From the NCBI RefSeq assembly GCF_026151205.1, contig NC_087074.1, positions 14,345,167 to 14,409,166 on the forward strand: a stretch of DNA of 64,000 nucleotides, read 5' to 3'. Under the pieces are notes generated by a model, which worked only from the letters and a program-made list of their open reading frames with translations, was not told the origin of the DNA and did no database searches. Shown piece after piece: positions 12,290 through 24,180 of the stretch (position 1 is its first letter; each line of letters starts with the position of its first letter). The position numbers and the translations under genes are program-made. The DNA is from Bolinopsis microptera (Eukaryota > Ctenophora > Tentaculata > Lobata > Bolinopsidae).

Positions 12290-12460
12290 CAAATTTTCTT
12301 TTATTTAAAGTTTGTCTCATCCGAAAATATTAATATTTGACCAATTCATGGCCTAGAAGCTATCAAATTTTATGCGTATGCCAAAATTTAAATATGGGCA
12401 GTTCTTCGATAAAAATTCAGCCTTTTTTGTCCAATTAGGTTAAAAATTATAGGTATTATA
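12290..12460. repeat. Degenerate relic of the 20.2-21.6 kb palindrome arm
   Basis: AATATTAATATTTGACCAATTCATGG followed by a GCGTATGCC word and an ATATGGGC word parallels positions 21185-21255 of the large palindrome at reduced identity. It is an old dispersed copy. From 12460 to 12950 I see only AT-rich sequence downstream of the transporter gene. Confidence 0.55.
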
Positions 12461-12950
12461 CCCAACAAGTGAGCAATTTCACTCTTGAGTTTCAATTTAA
12501 TGTTTGGGTGCTTCATCACTGTTTAAGAACACAAGTAAAAAGAGTGAATAAATGGCGACAGAAATTGTCAAATAAGTAATATAAACTATAAAGTATATTA
12601 TTACAGAAACACCATAATATGCATACTTTGTTTGTACTGACAGTTAAAAGATACAAAATTCTAAAATGAACTCCTTAGTGGCTGGCTGTTCACCTAAAAT
12701 TGTCAGTTGTTATAAAAAATATTCTGAATCAGAATATGACAACGAATATGATTTTCCAAATTAAAACTGTTGAGTCCTGTCATGTTCTACTTAGTGAAAC
12801 CTTTTTACACCGGGCATCTTGGGGAAGCAAAAAGTGCAAGGTATGAAAAACGTATCTGTATTCTGTACTCTGTAGCCTCACAGCTGATAACCTGTCAAGT
12901 GGCACGGCATAGAGAGATTTGACACTCGTAGAAAATTTACATATTATATC

Positions 12951-14762
12951 CTAGATTTTGTACTTGTAGTCCCTTCTTCTTTCCTCGACATCTTGTCCAG
13001 TGAGAGGTATCCGCTCGTTTCCAGTCTCGACCAGCAGAAATGATCCCAGCATACAAAGGACCGAAATAAAAGCTAGGCCCCCGAGAGGTACCGCTTTGTG
13101 AGTGATGGGTGCCAAATTGTTGAATATGAACGGACCTATGAAGGAGCCAACTCTGGAAATACCAGAACAAATACTGAACACAAGACCTCTGTGTGTTGTT
13201 GGTGCTATTTCTCCAGTCCAGAGAAACAGCCCCGCGTATGCTCCGGTAACAAATATGACTCCGATCAAACAGCTGACACTTTCCATTGTCCAGCCACTTC
13301 CAAATTCCACGTTTGGAATCGCTATGAGGTAAGTCAGAGCAGCCCCGAGAAACATGACTACCATGGCCCTTCTTCTTCCCAGCCAGCCTGTAAAAGAGAC
13401 GCACGTTAAAGAAGATATTGCTTCTCCCACACCAGCCATAATGTACCCTGAGTATATATCTGGCAATATCTCTCCCCAACCAAAACTGAAACCACAATAA
13501 AACATAGCAACAGATGGCCACAGGGCCATGAGTATTATCGTTTCAAGTCGAAGACTCGGGTACCGAATAAATTCGGTCAGTTGCTGCTTGAAATTATGGT
13601 TTCTATCTTTAGCCTTTCCGACGTCTATAATTTGGATGTTTTCTAGATCCAAGTCTATGCTGTTCAATTTTGCTAAGGTTTTGAAGACTTTCTTGGCTGC
13701 GTTCACATCATTTTTTATCAAAAAGAATCTGGGCGATTCTGGGCAGATAAAGATTTGTAATGCTATGAGCCACATCATTATTGACGTTGCTAAAAACATG
13801 TTGTTCCAGCTTTTTATGAAGTAGCCGATTCCTACTGCAATGAAGTAACCAAATGAAGCCAAACACCCTGACCAACCGTTCGTGATGTTCCTATGCTTGG
13901 ATGGAATAAGCTCCGCTGTGAGAATGTACATCCCATCGGAAGCTAAAATATTACCAACGCCAATGAAAAACCTAATTGCTAAGAGTAATTTGTAGTCATG
14001 ACAAAATGTCCCCAATAGATGTGAAGAAGCTCCGATGAAGATGCCAATCATGGCTGTCTTTTTTCTTCCAATATTATCGTACAAGTAACCACCTAGAATA
14101 AACCCCAACAATCCTCCAGCAAACAAAATTGACGATAACAGGGTTTTCCGTGCCTTTCGGGATCCGACATCGCAGTACAAATCAAACTCCACAGAAAATG
14201 AGGTATGCTCAAGACTCCATTCTATGTCCGAAGGTCCAAAAATTAGCTCTTCTTTGCCACTTACTTCTTCCGTGATTTTGCAAGGAAATTTTTGAAGTAA
14301 TGATGGATTAACTCTTGTCAATTCAAGACACTTTTCGGATTTGCATTTCCAAATATCGTCGGGGGTTGGGTCAATACCTGAAAAAGTATTTGCAAATTAG
14401 CAAAATTAGCTAAAATAAATACACACCATCTTCATTTTAGTACTAGAATGTAGATGAAAATACATAAAATTGCAGCACGTTTTGAATTTCTTCCCGATCT
14501 TGTACTTTTTGATTTATATCATACATAATGATCTGCGATCAGGCTTTTAAGTTATGTTATTCCAATCACCTGCGAATGCAGTTAAATAAATGTTTACGGT
14601 TTGTCCCGTCCATATCAACATCAGTGACATTATCAGAGCTGTATACTTCCAACTCCGGTTTCGGGTCAACTCCTCTAGCAAATCATCACTACTGACCGGT
14701 CCTTTATCTGCTTCCGGCAGGCTGGATTCATTAGTTGAGTGAACCTTATTTTCCACGATCAT
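12951..14762 (-). CDS. SLC22-like organic ion transporter, tandem copy A
   Basis: Major facilitator superfamily transporter of the plasma membrane, most like SLC22 organic cation/anion carriers. Two exons, 14762-14570 and 14377-12951, join in phase 1 (G|GT) to give 539 residues. The N-terminus is cytosolic, then TM1 near IMSLMLIWTGQTVNIYL. A Cys-containing extracellular loop ends at EFDLYCDVGSRKARKTLL. The SLC22/MFS loop 2-3 signature reads GGYLYDNIGRKKTAM, and the mid-protein motif is PESPRFFLIK. The C-terminus ends in a charged KYKI tail. The nearest in-frame ATG at 14762 was taken as start; the codon two places upstream is GTG. Copy B 5 kb away has identical exon sizes (193 and 1427 bases), so they are tandem duplicates. 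The substrate is unknown. Confidence 0.85.
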
Positions 14763-15369
14763 CCTCACAACTAATGCTACCTTCTGTGTTATTCTTTGGT
14801 TTTTTACTGATCTTCAAAAATGCAAAGGTAATTCAGACGTATACGATTTAAACTACAACGACTAGCAACGTTTAAATAAAGCTAAACTGGTAAGAAAAGG
14901 GTGCGCTTTGTAGCGGCAAGGAGATCGCAAAATAACCTATTGAGTATTGATGAGCACAGCTGAATGAGATCTGCGTATTGGTTCAAATTGAATGTTGGAC
15001 TAGAAACAAACTAAACCCCATGACCAGTTCTTATAGAGGCTTCATACTTTGACTTTTAAATATATATAATTCGGTGCAATATGATACCAAAATTATTTCG
15101 CAAAGATTAAGTTAAACACAAATCAGCCGACTAGATGGCGGTCTGAAAGTGATCACGTGATATTCGAAAGCTTCACTGTGTTTAGAATTAGTGTTACAAA
15201 GAGCTTCCTGGAATACTCCTGTTTTTATTAAAGCGAAATACCCGATGGTATCTTAAGCCAAAACGTTAAATATAATCATCACACTGTAAGATAATGGTAT
15301 GTGAGTAATTATAGACGTTATTAAACGGAATTAAATTTAATTTCGTTATATTAAATTCTGTCAATGCAC

Positions 15370-15830
15370 AAAGTACCATCTTTAGATATAAACTCTTGAA
15401 GTATTTGCGGTTCTGACAAATGAAACGAACGTTTTAACTGTTCGAATATTGACTTTGCAGGTGTAGTGAGTGTACATAATATGGAGAAAATATAAAGTTA
15501 AAAAATACAACTCTTCCGTCATATCAAAACCATAACAGCATGCTTTTTTTCACGCTCCAATAATTTGAAACGCTCCAATAATTTGAAACCGGAGTCTGTT
15601 ATCTCTCAAAATCAGCCAAAACTTTAAAAATATTTTAAAAGCAGTTTTCTGTCCTTTTCTGAACCATGTCTCTATATAGGTTAGGGTTAGGGTTAGGGTT
15701 AGGCCGGTTAGGGTTAGGGTTAGGGTTACGGTTAAAGTACCATCTTTAGATATAAACACTTAAAGTATTTGGGGTTCTGACAAATGAAACTAATGTTCAA
15801 ACTGATCGAATATTGACTATGCAGGTGGCC
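15370..15830. repeat. Short direct duplication flanking an interstitial TTAGGG tract
   Basis: About 95 bases starting at AAAGTACCATCTTTAGATAT (near 15370) repeat at about 15736 in direct orientation. Between the copies lie a segment duplicated at 17530-17710 (landmarks AATACAACTCTTC, ATAACAGCATGCT, GGAGTCTGTTATCTCTC) and a run of telomere-type hexamers at 15679-15728. The arrangement looks like a repair or insertion scar inside dispersed-repeat DNA between the two transporter genes. Confidence 0.7.
15679..15728 (+). repeat. Interstitial telomeric repeat (TTAGGG)n
   Basis: Seven to eight TTAGGG units are interrupted once by GGCCGG and degrade to TTACGG at the right end. TTAGGG is the general animal telomere unit, which fits an animal genome. 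Since unique genes lie on both sides it is not a chromosome end. It may come from telomerase-mediated break repair or from an element that carries such repeats. Confidence 0.9.
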
Positions 15831-16190
15831 CCACGAAAACCTCACCGAACCTCCACGCGGTGTGGGGTGGGTGGCTCGAACGGGAGGTGCATGGGTGTTT
15901 CTAACCTATGCAAAGGAAGGAACTAGCTATCTCTACAAAAAAGGAAGGCTCTAATAGCCTCTACTAAACTTAGAACCGCAGCATAACCGCTCTTCCCACA
16001 GGCAAATAATACCTTCCAGGAAACTAACACGCTCACAGGCTTCCACGTCTCGCGTGCCCTAGGATTTGGTTTTGTATCGGATACTCAAAACAACGATAGA
16101 GGAGCCACTGGGAGACTTTGGGACCGGAAACTGATCGGTCCCAAATCCAGGTGTGAAGATCCCGTGTGAAAAGGCCTAGCTAAGCAATTT
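15830..16190. other. GC-richer block without recognised gene
   Basis: Base composition rises sharply against the flanks. The block contains CCTCCACGCGGTGTGGGGTG, CCCTAGGATTTGG and GGTCCCAAATCCAGG. No open frame of useful length exists on either strand and no tRNA or rRNA features are seen. It resembles an untranslated region of a transposable element more than host DNA, but I cannot assign a family. Confidence 0.35.
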
Positions 16191-16619
16191 GGCAATAGAG
16201 ATCATTTTCAAACACAGTTTCAAGAACGATTAAAATGATACGATTTTAAATGCATGTTAGGGCCTGCAAGCAGCTCTTGCGAAATAAACTTGTAGTTCGA
16301 AAAGGGATGCATAATGCATTCTATCGAAAAACTGCTTCCAGAATTGAAATCTAGCAATGTGAAATGAAAAATCCAGAAAGATTTTTTTGTACCAATTTAA
16401 TGGTGAGAGGAAAAGTCCTGCAAGTTTTGAAAAATATGCTTATAGTAATAGGTCTCACTCTCAAAGAGGGTGCAACATGCAATGGGGAGAAACTGGAGCA
16501 AATTTTGGAAAATTTGTTTTAAGGAATGAATTCTAGCAATTATGTTATGCAAATTTGGACTACAAGGGGCAAACTGTGTCCTGTTAATTTAATCCCACGG
16601 CATTAAAGAGTAATCAGTA

Positions 16620-17115
16620 ATGTTATCTGAATTTTATAATCGCTAGGCTTCTGAACTTCTGATGAATCCTGACACCAAGCTTTAATTCAGGGTAATTCAC
16701 ACATCGAAACTTTAAATTTTATCAAATTACTGATGTCCTAATAAGTAATATTACGTCTGTTATTTCATCGGATTACGATGTTATTTTATCAAAATCAGCT
16801 ACCCGTTTAATATCAGAATATGTAATATAAATTAACAGATTTCTGGTTCATGCCAGCTGGATTGTGTCCTGCTAATTTACTTGAAAATACTGAACACAGC
16901 ATAGAAGAGTAACTAGCAATGTTATCTGAATTTTATAATCGCTAGGTTCCTGAACTTCTGATGAATCCTGACATGTAATATCGGAATATGTAATATAAAT
17001 TATCAGATTTCTGGTTCATGCCAGCTCACAGCTGGATTGTGTCCTGCTAATTTACTTGAAGATACTGAACACGACACAGAAGCGTAACTAGCAATGTTTT
17101 CTGAATTTTATAAAT
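16620..17115. repeat. Direct repeats of about 130-170 bp
   Basis: The string from AATATGTAATATAAATTA through GATTTCTGGTTCATGCCAGC to ACTAGCAATGTT occurs near 16812-16945 and again near 16985-17100. Part of it (TTATAATCGCTAGG...CTTCTGATGAATCCTGACA) also occurs near 16635 and 16935. The copies are nearly identical, so this is recent local duplication. The 17150-17400 stretch that follows is GC-rich with a G run near 17208-17231 and no convincing gene. Confidence 0.75.
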
Positions 17116-17529
17116 CGGCAACTATCGTGCAGTTTGACTGCAGTTAGACAGGATAGGCCAAATGAGGCCAAAAGGTTTGCCCCTTTTAGCCCCTTTTCCA
17201 GATTTTAGGGGAGGGGGGGAGGGGGGGGGGGGTCGCCCACCTTCCCGGTGCCCCCCTCTTCCTACACTCCTGAGTTGTACATAGAAGGCCATGACCTCCC
17301 CTGAAAGTCCCTGTCTCTCCGTCGTTAACCCGGCGGGGTTGCACCAGGGGCGGTGGTAACAGAACTTCAAGACTCCCGGAGTCTGTCGTCGATATCTATG
17401 TTTAATATATTTTAAATGGTATATAATTTGGGAGTCTCTCTCTCCAGCAGCAGGAGTTGGGGAAATGGGGACGTGTTGTGAAAGCCACCGTAAGGAAGGC
17501 TTACTGTCGACGCCGACCAATCAGAAGAA

Positions 17530-17710
17530 GACTTTGCAGGTAAGTGTACAATGTACATATGAAGAAAATATAAAGTTTTAAAAAATACAACTCTTCTTCT
17601 TATCAAAACCATAACAGCATGCTCAATTTCACGTTCGAATAATTTGAAACTGGAGTCTGTTATCTCTCAAAATCAGAAAAGCTTAAAAATGGTTTAAAAG
17701 CAGTTTTCAG
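17530..17710. repeat. Dispersed duplicate of 15450-15670
   Basis: Landmarks GAAAATATAAAGTT, AATACAACTCTTC, ATCAAAACCATAACAGCATG, CAATAATTTGAAAC and GAGTCTGTTATCTCTCAAAA occur in the same order as at 15490-15620. Identity is high with a few indels. It lies just downstream of transporter copy B. Confidence 0.75.
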
Positions 17711-17810
17711 TCCTAATATGAAGGTCTCTATGATGTTATCTTCGTTATAATGGTAGGTAGAGTGTCGTTGCGGGGGAGTCCTGCCATGGTCTACTATACA
17801 GGGTACAATC

Positions 17811-19621
17811 TTAAATCTTGTACTTGTAGCCCTTTCTTCTTTCCTCGACATCTTGTCCAGTGAGAGGTATTCGCTCGTTTCCAGTCTCGACCAGCAGAAA
17901 TGATCCCACCATACAAAGAACCGAGATAAAAGCTAGGCCCCCAAGAGGTACCGCTTTGTGAGTGATGGGTGCCAAATTGTTGAATATGAACGGACCTATG
18001 AAGGAGCCAAATCTCGAAATGCCACAACAACTGCTGAACACAATACCCCTATGTGTTGTAGGTGCTATTTCTCCAGTCCAAAGAAACAGCCCTGAGTAAG
18101 CCCCGGACACAAATGTAATTCCGTACAAACAGCTGACGCTCTCCAGATTCCAGCCCCTTCCAAATTCCACGTCTGGAATCGCTATGAGGTAAGTCAGAGC
18201 AGCCCCTAGAAACATGACTATCATTGCCCTTCTTCTTCCCAGCCAGCCTATTAAACAAACGCACATAAAATAAGCAATCAGTTCTCCCACACCAGCCATA
18301 ATGTACCCTGTGTATCTATCTGGTAGTATTTCTCCCCAACCAAAGTTGAAGCCGAAGTAGAACATCGCAACGGATGGCCAAAGGAACATCAGAATTATCG
18401 TTTCGAGACGAAGACTTGGGTACCGAATAAATTCGATCAGTTGCTGCCTGGCATTATGGTCTCTATCTTTAGCCTTTCCGACATCTGCTATTTCGATGTT
18501 TTCCAGATCAAGGTTCATCTTGTTCAATTTTGCCAAAGCTTTCAAGACTTTCTTGGCTGCTTCTACATCATTTTTTATCAAAAAGAATCTTGGCGATTCT
18601 GGGCAGATAAGGGTTTGTAATGTTATAAGCACCAACATCACGGACGTTGCTAAAAACATGTTGTTCCAGCTTTTAATAAAGTAGCCGATTCCTACTGCAA
18701 TGGGGTAACCAAATGCCCACAAACATCCTGCCCAACCATTTATAATGTTCCTATGTTTTGATGGAACAAGCTCTGCTGTGAGAAGGTACATGCCATTTGT
18801 TGACAAAAGACTACCAATGCCAAGGAAGTACCTGATTGCCAAGAGTAAGGAGTAGTTGTGACAAAATTTCCCTATTAAAAGTGAGGAGGCCCCGATGAAC
18901 ATGCCAATCATTGCTGTCTTCTTTCTCCCAATTTTATCGGGCAAGTAGCCACCAAGAATTAATCCTGATAATCCTCCAGCGAAGAAAATTGATGTTAACA
19001 AGGTCTTTCGTGCTTTTCGGGATCCAACATCGCAGTACAAGTCAAAATCAGCAGAAAATGAGGTATGTTCAAGACTCCATTCTATGTCAGAAGGTCCAAG
19101 AATCAGTTCTTCTTTGCCATCTTCTTCTTTGGTGATTTTGCAAGGAAATTTGTGTATTAATGATGGATTGGCTCTTGTCAAATTATAGCACTTTTCGGAT
19201 TTGCATTTCCAAATGTCGTCGGGGGTTGGATCAATACCTGGATCAAAATTTGCAAGTTAGTAAAATTAGATCATCTTCAGTAAATTTAAGTAGTTCAATA
19301 AATAAAAGTGATGCATACAAGAAAACATAGCACGATTTTTATCAATTTATGATCTTGTACGTTTCGACCTATATGATACATCATAATCTGTGATTAGTCT
19401 TGCAAGTTATTTCAGCTGCAAAAATCACCTGCGAATGCAGTTATATAATGAATAGAAGGCCCTCCCATCCATACCAACATCAGTGACATTATCAGAGCTG
19501 TGTACTTCCAACTCCGGTTTCGGGTCAACTCCTCTAGCAAATCATCACTACTGACCGGTCCTTTATCTGCTTCCGGCAGGCTGGATTCTATAGTTGAATG
19601 AGCCTTATTTTCCACGATCAT
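17811..19621 (-). CDS. SLC22-like organic ion transporter, tandem copy B
   Basis: Paralogue of the transporter at 12951-14762. Exons 19621-19429 and 19237-17811 (193 and 1427 bases, phase 1 junction) give 539 residues, the same sizes as copy A. The same landmarks are present: DFDLYCDVGSRKARKTLL before TM2, GGYLPDKIGRKKTAM in the loop after TM2, PESPRFFLIK in the central region, and the GQDVEERRKGYKYKI end. Differences concentrate in membrane helices (for example GIGSLLSTNGMYLL against GVGNILASDGMYIL), which would fit divergence in substrate handling. The intron sits at the same codon in both. A third family member survives only as a 3' scrap at 28126-28184. The substrate is unknown. Confidence 0.85.
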
Positions 19622-19639
19622 CTTCACAAGTACTTCAAA

Positions 19640-20150
19640 CTTCTGAGATATTTTCTGTTCTGTAACTGAACCTTATATACGTAGATCAATAAATTCTCCA
19701 AAGGTTGTTCAGTACATGGACAATTTAAAAACTGAAACGATACACAACGACGAATAAAATCGAACTTGGTATGACAAAATATTCAACAAGGAATGGATAT
19801 TTAACGAGGAGCACATATCTAACGAGGAGTTTGTAGCACCGAAAAGGTCACATGATAAATTATAAATGAAATATGATTCAGTGAGGTACAACATTATAAA
19901 TGAGCACGGCTCATCTTACACTGCTGAATGTTGCATAATGGTTACAAGGGTCAGAATGGTTACAAGGGTCAGAACACGGTCAGAAGAATAAAAGTAAAAT
20001 TCATGTAGGCCTTGTACTTTGTAGGGTCACTAATAAAGTCTGTGCCAACTTGATTCTAATTTTATATATTAAAGGTGAATGTCTATAATGGGGTACTCCG
20101 TACTAGGTCCCAAAATGTGGACCCCAGTATATATATAATAAGTGAAAGGC
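19640..20150. other. Non-coding stretch
   Basis: No supported gene. The only structure noted is a short tandem duplication of GGTTACAAGGGTCAGAA near 19938-19972. Confidence 0.5.
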
Positions 20151-20190
20151 TTAGTTGAGGTTCACAAACTTCAGATTGTGCATTGGTGAC

Positions 20191-21556
20191 TTAAGGGGGG
20201 GGGCCAATGGGTATTTTTTTGTGAAACTTGATTTCGAGATAGCAATTGACCAACAAACTAAGACCAGTGACCGAACTTTTGAGGGGGTCCCGGACCCCAA
20301 CCGCCAAACGGTGCGCGCAGGGCAGCCACGCCCATATTTGGTCCAAATTAGGCCCAATTTAGCCAAATACCCTGAACATGCCCAAAACCAAGGTTTATGG
20401 TGCTCTACTTGTAGCTAGTGGTCTCCTGAACTCGTATATGAAATTTCATCAAGATTGGACAAAAAATGACTGAGTTATGAGCCAAAAACCATATGCCCAT
20501 ATTTGGGCATACGCACCAAATTTGGTAGATTTCGTCCCATAAATTAGTCAAATGTCAATATTTTTGAATGAAACTTACTTTATATGAAAGGTAAGCCTAA
20601 ACTACATATTATCTGTAAGTTATAGCTTTATATCTGTTTAAATGTGGATACTAAGGCGAAAAAACCACAAAAAATGAACTAAATTGCCCATATCTCGGTT
20701 CGCGATATTTGCGGAATTGATCTCATTAAAATTGTAACAACTCAATCAGTTTTCAAAATTTTTGCATGAAATTTTCGGAATCGACTCGAAATCGCATTTC
20801 CACCTTATTTTAAATACGGATTTTTGATTTAGGCCTCCAAAAAAATTTGGCGGCCAAATTCTGAATTTTTGTGAGATAATTTTGGAATTTGGCCGCCAAA
20901 TTTTTTTGGAGGCCTAAATCAAAAATCCGTATTTAAAATAAGGTGGAAATGCAATTTCGAGTCGATTTCGAAAATTTCATGCAAAAATTTTGAAAACTGA
21001 TTGAGTTGTTACAATTTTAATGAGATCAATTCCGCAAATATCGCGAACCGAGATATGGGCAATTTAATTCATTTTTTGTGGCTTTTTCGCCTTAGTATCC
21101 ACATTTAAACAGATATAAAGCTATAACTTACAGATAATATGTAGTTTAGGCTTACCTTTCATATAAAGTAAGTTTCATTCAAAAATATTGATATTTGACC
21201 AATTTATGGGCCGAAATCTACCAAATTTGGTGCGTATGCCCAAATATGGGCATATGGTTTTTGGCTCATAACTCAGTCATTTTTCGTCCAATCTTGATGA
21301 AATTTCATATACGAGTTCAGGAGACCACTAGCTACAAGTAGAGCACCATAAACCTTGGTTTTGGGCATGTTCAGGGTATTTGGCTAAATTGGGCCTAATT
21401 TGGACCAAATATGGGCGTGGCTGCCCTGCGCGCACCGTTTGGCGGTTGGGGTCCGGGACCCCCTCAAAAGTTCGGTCACTGGTCTTAGTTTGTTGGTCAA
21501 CTACTATCTCGAAATCAAGTTTCACAAAAAAATATCCATTGGCCCCCCCCCCCTTA
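20191..21556. repeat. Large near-perfect palindrome (arms about 670 bp, spacer 23 bp)
   Basis: The left arm ends at 20861 (...GCGGCCAAATTC) and the right arm starts at 20885 (GAATTTGGCCGC...). Positions x and 41746-x are complementary almost throughout, out to TTAAGGGGGGGGGCC on the left and GGCCCCCCCCCCCTTAA on the right. Only isolated mismatches are seen, such as GCAATTGACC against GGTCAACTAC near the outer end. The arms have short open frames on opposite strands but these are mirror images, not genes. It looks like a fold-back transposable element or a recent inverted duplication. Relics occur at 12290-12460 and 28190-28275. Confidence 0.9.
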
Positions 21557-21559
21557 AGA

Positions 21560-23350
21560 GGGCATACCCCAAAACAGTGGTTTGTGCCGTCCAGACCAAA
21601 TGACCTCATAGGCAGTTCAGTGACCTTCTAGCGCACCGTTTCCACACCAAAAAAAAAGATTTTGAGAATTCCCATTTTTGTAATCGAGCATTTCCTGGTT
21701 AAGAGTGCAATTTTCGGAAAAAATTATTTTGTGGTTGAGACGCTATAAGTTAATTATTTCTTGCGGTATCGGGTTGAAATTTTGCTCGCCGTTTATTCAC
21801 ATCTATGTCAAGGTGTGTGTAAAATCTTGATATCGTATCTAAAATGGCTGGTGTGTTATGAATTTTTAAAGTCAAAAAGCTAAAATTGTCCTTTTTAGGC
21901 TTATTTTAACAAAAAGTCAGTCAGGGAAGATCGGATAATTTGATGCTTGACATCAAATTGTTCTCTGAATTCTGGCGCAGTTTTTGATGCCCTCAAATGT
22001 GATTTTTTGGCTTTGCAGATAAAAAATCACATTTTCTCCCATAACTTCAAAGGGAAGCATTTTAGGGTGTTTTGCTGTTCATAACTCATATATAAATGTG
22101 CTAGTTGCGGTTATTTTGCACCCTTCAAAAAGTCACTAGCACATTCCTATCAAAATTTTAGAAAAATCAGTAAATATTAAAAACGAAAAATGTGGCTAAA
22201 TTTGTTGTTTGGCTTTGAGGTCCAATAGATCAGAAGGTGAATGAGTAAAAACATTTTTGAGGGCATCAAAAACTGCGCCAGAATTCAGAGAACAATTTGA
22301 TGTCATGCATCAAATAATCCGATCTTCCCTGACTGACTTTTTGTTAAAATAAGCCTGAAAAGGACAATTTTAGCTTTTTGACTTTAAAAATTCATAACAC
22401 ACCAGCCTTTTTAGATACGATATCAAGATTTTACACACACCTTGACATAGATGTGAATAAGCGGCGAGCAAAATTTCAACTCGATACCGCAAGAAATCAT
22501 TAACTTATAGCGTCTCAACCACAAAAAAATTTTTTCCGAAAATTGCACTCTTAACCAGGAAATGCTCGATTACAAAAATGGGAATTCTCAAAATCATTTT
22601 TTTTTGGTGTGGAAACGGTGCGCTAGAAGGTCACTGAACTGCCTATGAGGTCTGCCTATGAGAGAAAATGTGATTTTTTGGCTTTGCAGATAAAAAATCA
22701 CATTTTCTCCCATAACTTCAAAGGGAAGCATTTTAGGGTGTTTTGTTGTTCATAACTCATAGATAAATGTGCTAGTTGCGGTTATTTTGCACCCTTCAAA
22801 AAGTCACTAGCACATTCCTATCAAAATTTTAGAAAAATCAGTAAATATTAAAAACGAAAAATGTGGCTAAATTTGTTGATTGGCTTTGAGGTCCAATAGA
22901 TCAGAAGGTGAATGAGTAAAAACATTTTTGCGGGCATCAAAAACTGCGCCAGAATTCAGAGAACAATTTGATGTCAAGCATCAAATAATCCGATCTTCCC
23001 TGACTGACATTTTGTTAAAATAAGCCTAAAAAGGACAATTTTAGCTTTTTGACTTTAAAAATTCATAACACACCAGCCTTTTTAGATACGATATCAAGAT
23101 TTTACACACACCTTGACATAGATGTGAATAAACGGCGAGCAAAATTTCAACTCGATACCGCAAGAAATGATTAACTTATAGCGTCTCGACCAACAATTTT
23201 TTCCGAAAATTGCACTCTTAACCAGGAAATGCTCGATTACAAAAATGGGAATTCTCAAAATCATTTTTTTTGGTGTGGAAACGGTGCGCTAGAAGGTCAC
23301 TGAACTGCCTATGAGGTCATTTGGTCTGGACAGATTTGGGCTATGCCCCC
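21560..23350. repeat. Second fold-back cluster: inverted arms plus an extra direct copy
   Basis: The block 21600-22000 (GGCAGTTCAGTGACCTTCTA ... GAATTCTGGCGCAGTTTTTG) reappears inverted at about 22258-22655. The unit from AATGTGATTTTTTGGCTTTGC (about 22005) to the end of the inverted arm repeats directly from about 22668 to 23325. Copies differ by few substitutions and small indels (for example in the A run after GGTGTGGAAACGGTGCGC). The outer edge again has a CCCCTTAA end, as does the lone relic at 8440-8610. No coding frame is conserved. Confidence 0.85.
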
Positions 23351-24180
23351 TTAAACTAGTTTTATGCATGCAACTGTTATCTTCCCTCAACATGATCCGG
23401 AACAGAGATTAAAGTTGACATGCATCAACAAGATAAATACACCAAACACGTTCATTCATAAGGAACAACAACGTCATATGTTATAATTCGAGCGTGCTAA
23501 ATCACTCTATACTCGATATTTGAGATTTTTTAAAAGGGTTGGAACCAACTTGAATCGATTTATTTTCGGACGCTCATTCCGAATCACCCCCCATGACATA
23601 GGGTTAAAATGCTCCCCTGGCGAGATATTGGCGAAAAACTGTCTCGATCACGTGATATGACCGTATAAGGAAGTTGGTCTAATATCTCGTTAGGGTACAT
23701 GCTTTTGTTAGAGATTGGGTTAGGGTTGGGATCAGATTAGAGTGTAAGGGTTTCGAAAAGTCGATCAGGGCCAGCTAGAGAACGGGTTAAAAAAGTCACG
23801 TGACAGTCGAGTGTAGAGTGATAATCATCATCCATTACAATTGCAAATTTATTAAATATTGTTATCTGATAACACCATTTAAGTTTCCGACGATACCTGC
23901 AAATATTTGTGGGTATTTTGAGGGAGAGGTGACATATATTCCATCGCAAATTTAAAGCAATAATGAGATCTAAATTTCAAAATTTTGATCTCAAAATTTT
24001 GTATTCTAAACTTTGGAAATATTTAAATGAAAATGCGGATCTCGCGAAAGGATGAAAAAATTGGTATTGAACGATTGATTGGGGAGTTCACCTTTCTAAG
24101 TCCGATTCGGACTAGTCTGTTTTAGAAATGTCTTCAGTTATTTTTAAATCCAGGATGTAGACTTTTATTTCAATTTACGG
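23350..24180. other. Non-coding stretch
   Basis: AT-rich with no gene I can support on either strand. A weak GTTAGGGTT-like tract lies near 23712-23730. The short open frame on the minus strand lacks any recognisable family features. Confidence 0.5.

Noticed and set aside
15679-15728. TTAGGG tract as a chromosome end
   Set aside because: Unique genes continue on both sides.
20155-21609. Short frames with the PDPNRQTVRAGQPRP peptide
   Set aside because: The same frame occurs in both palindrome arms only because the DNA is duplicated; no homologue features or exon signals.
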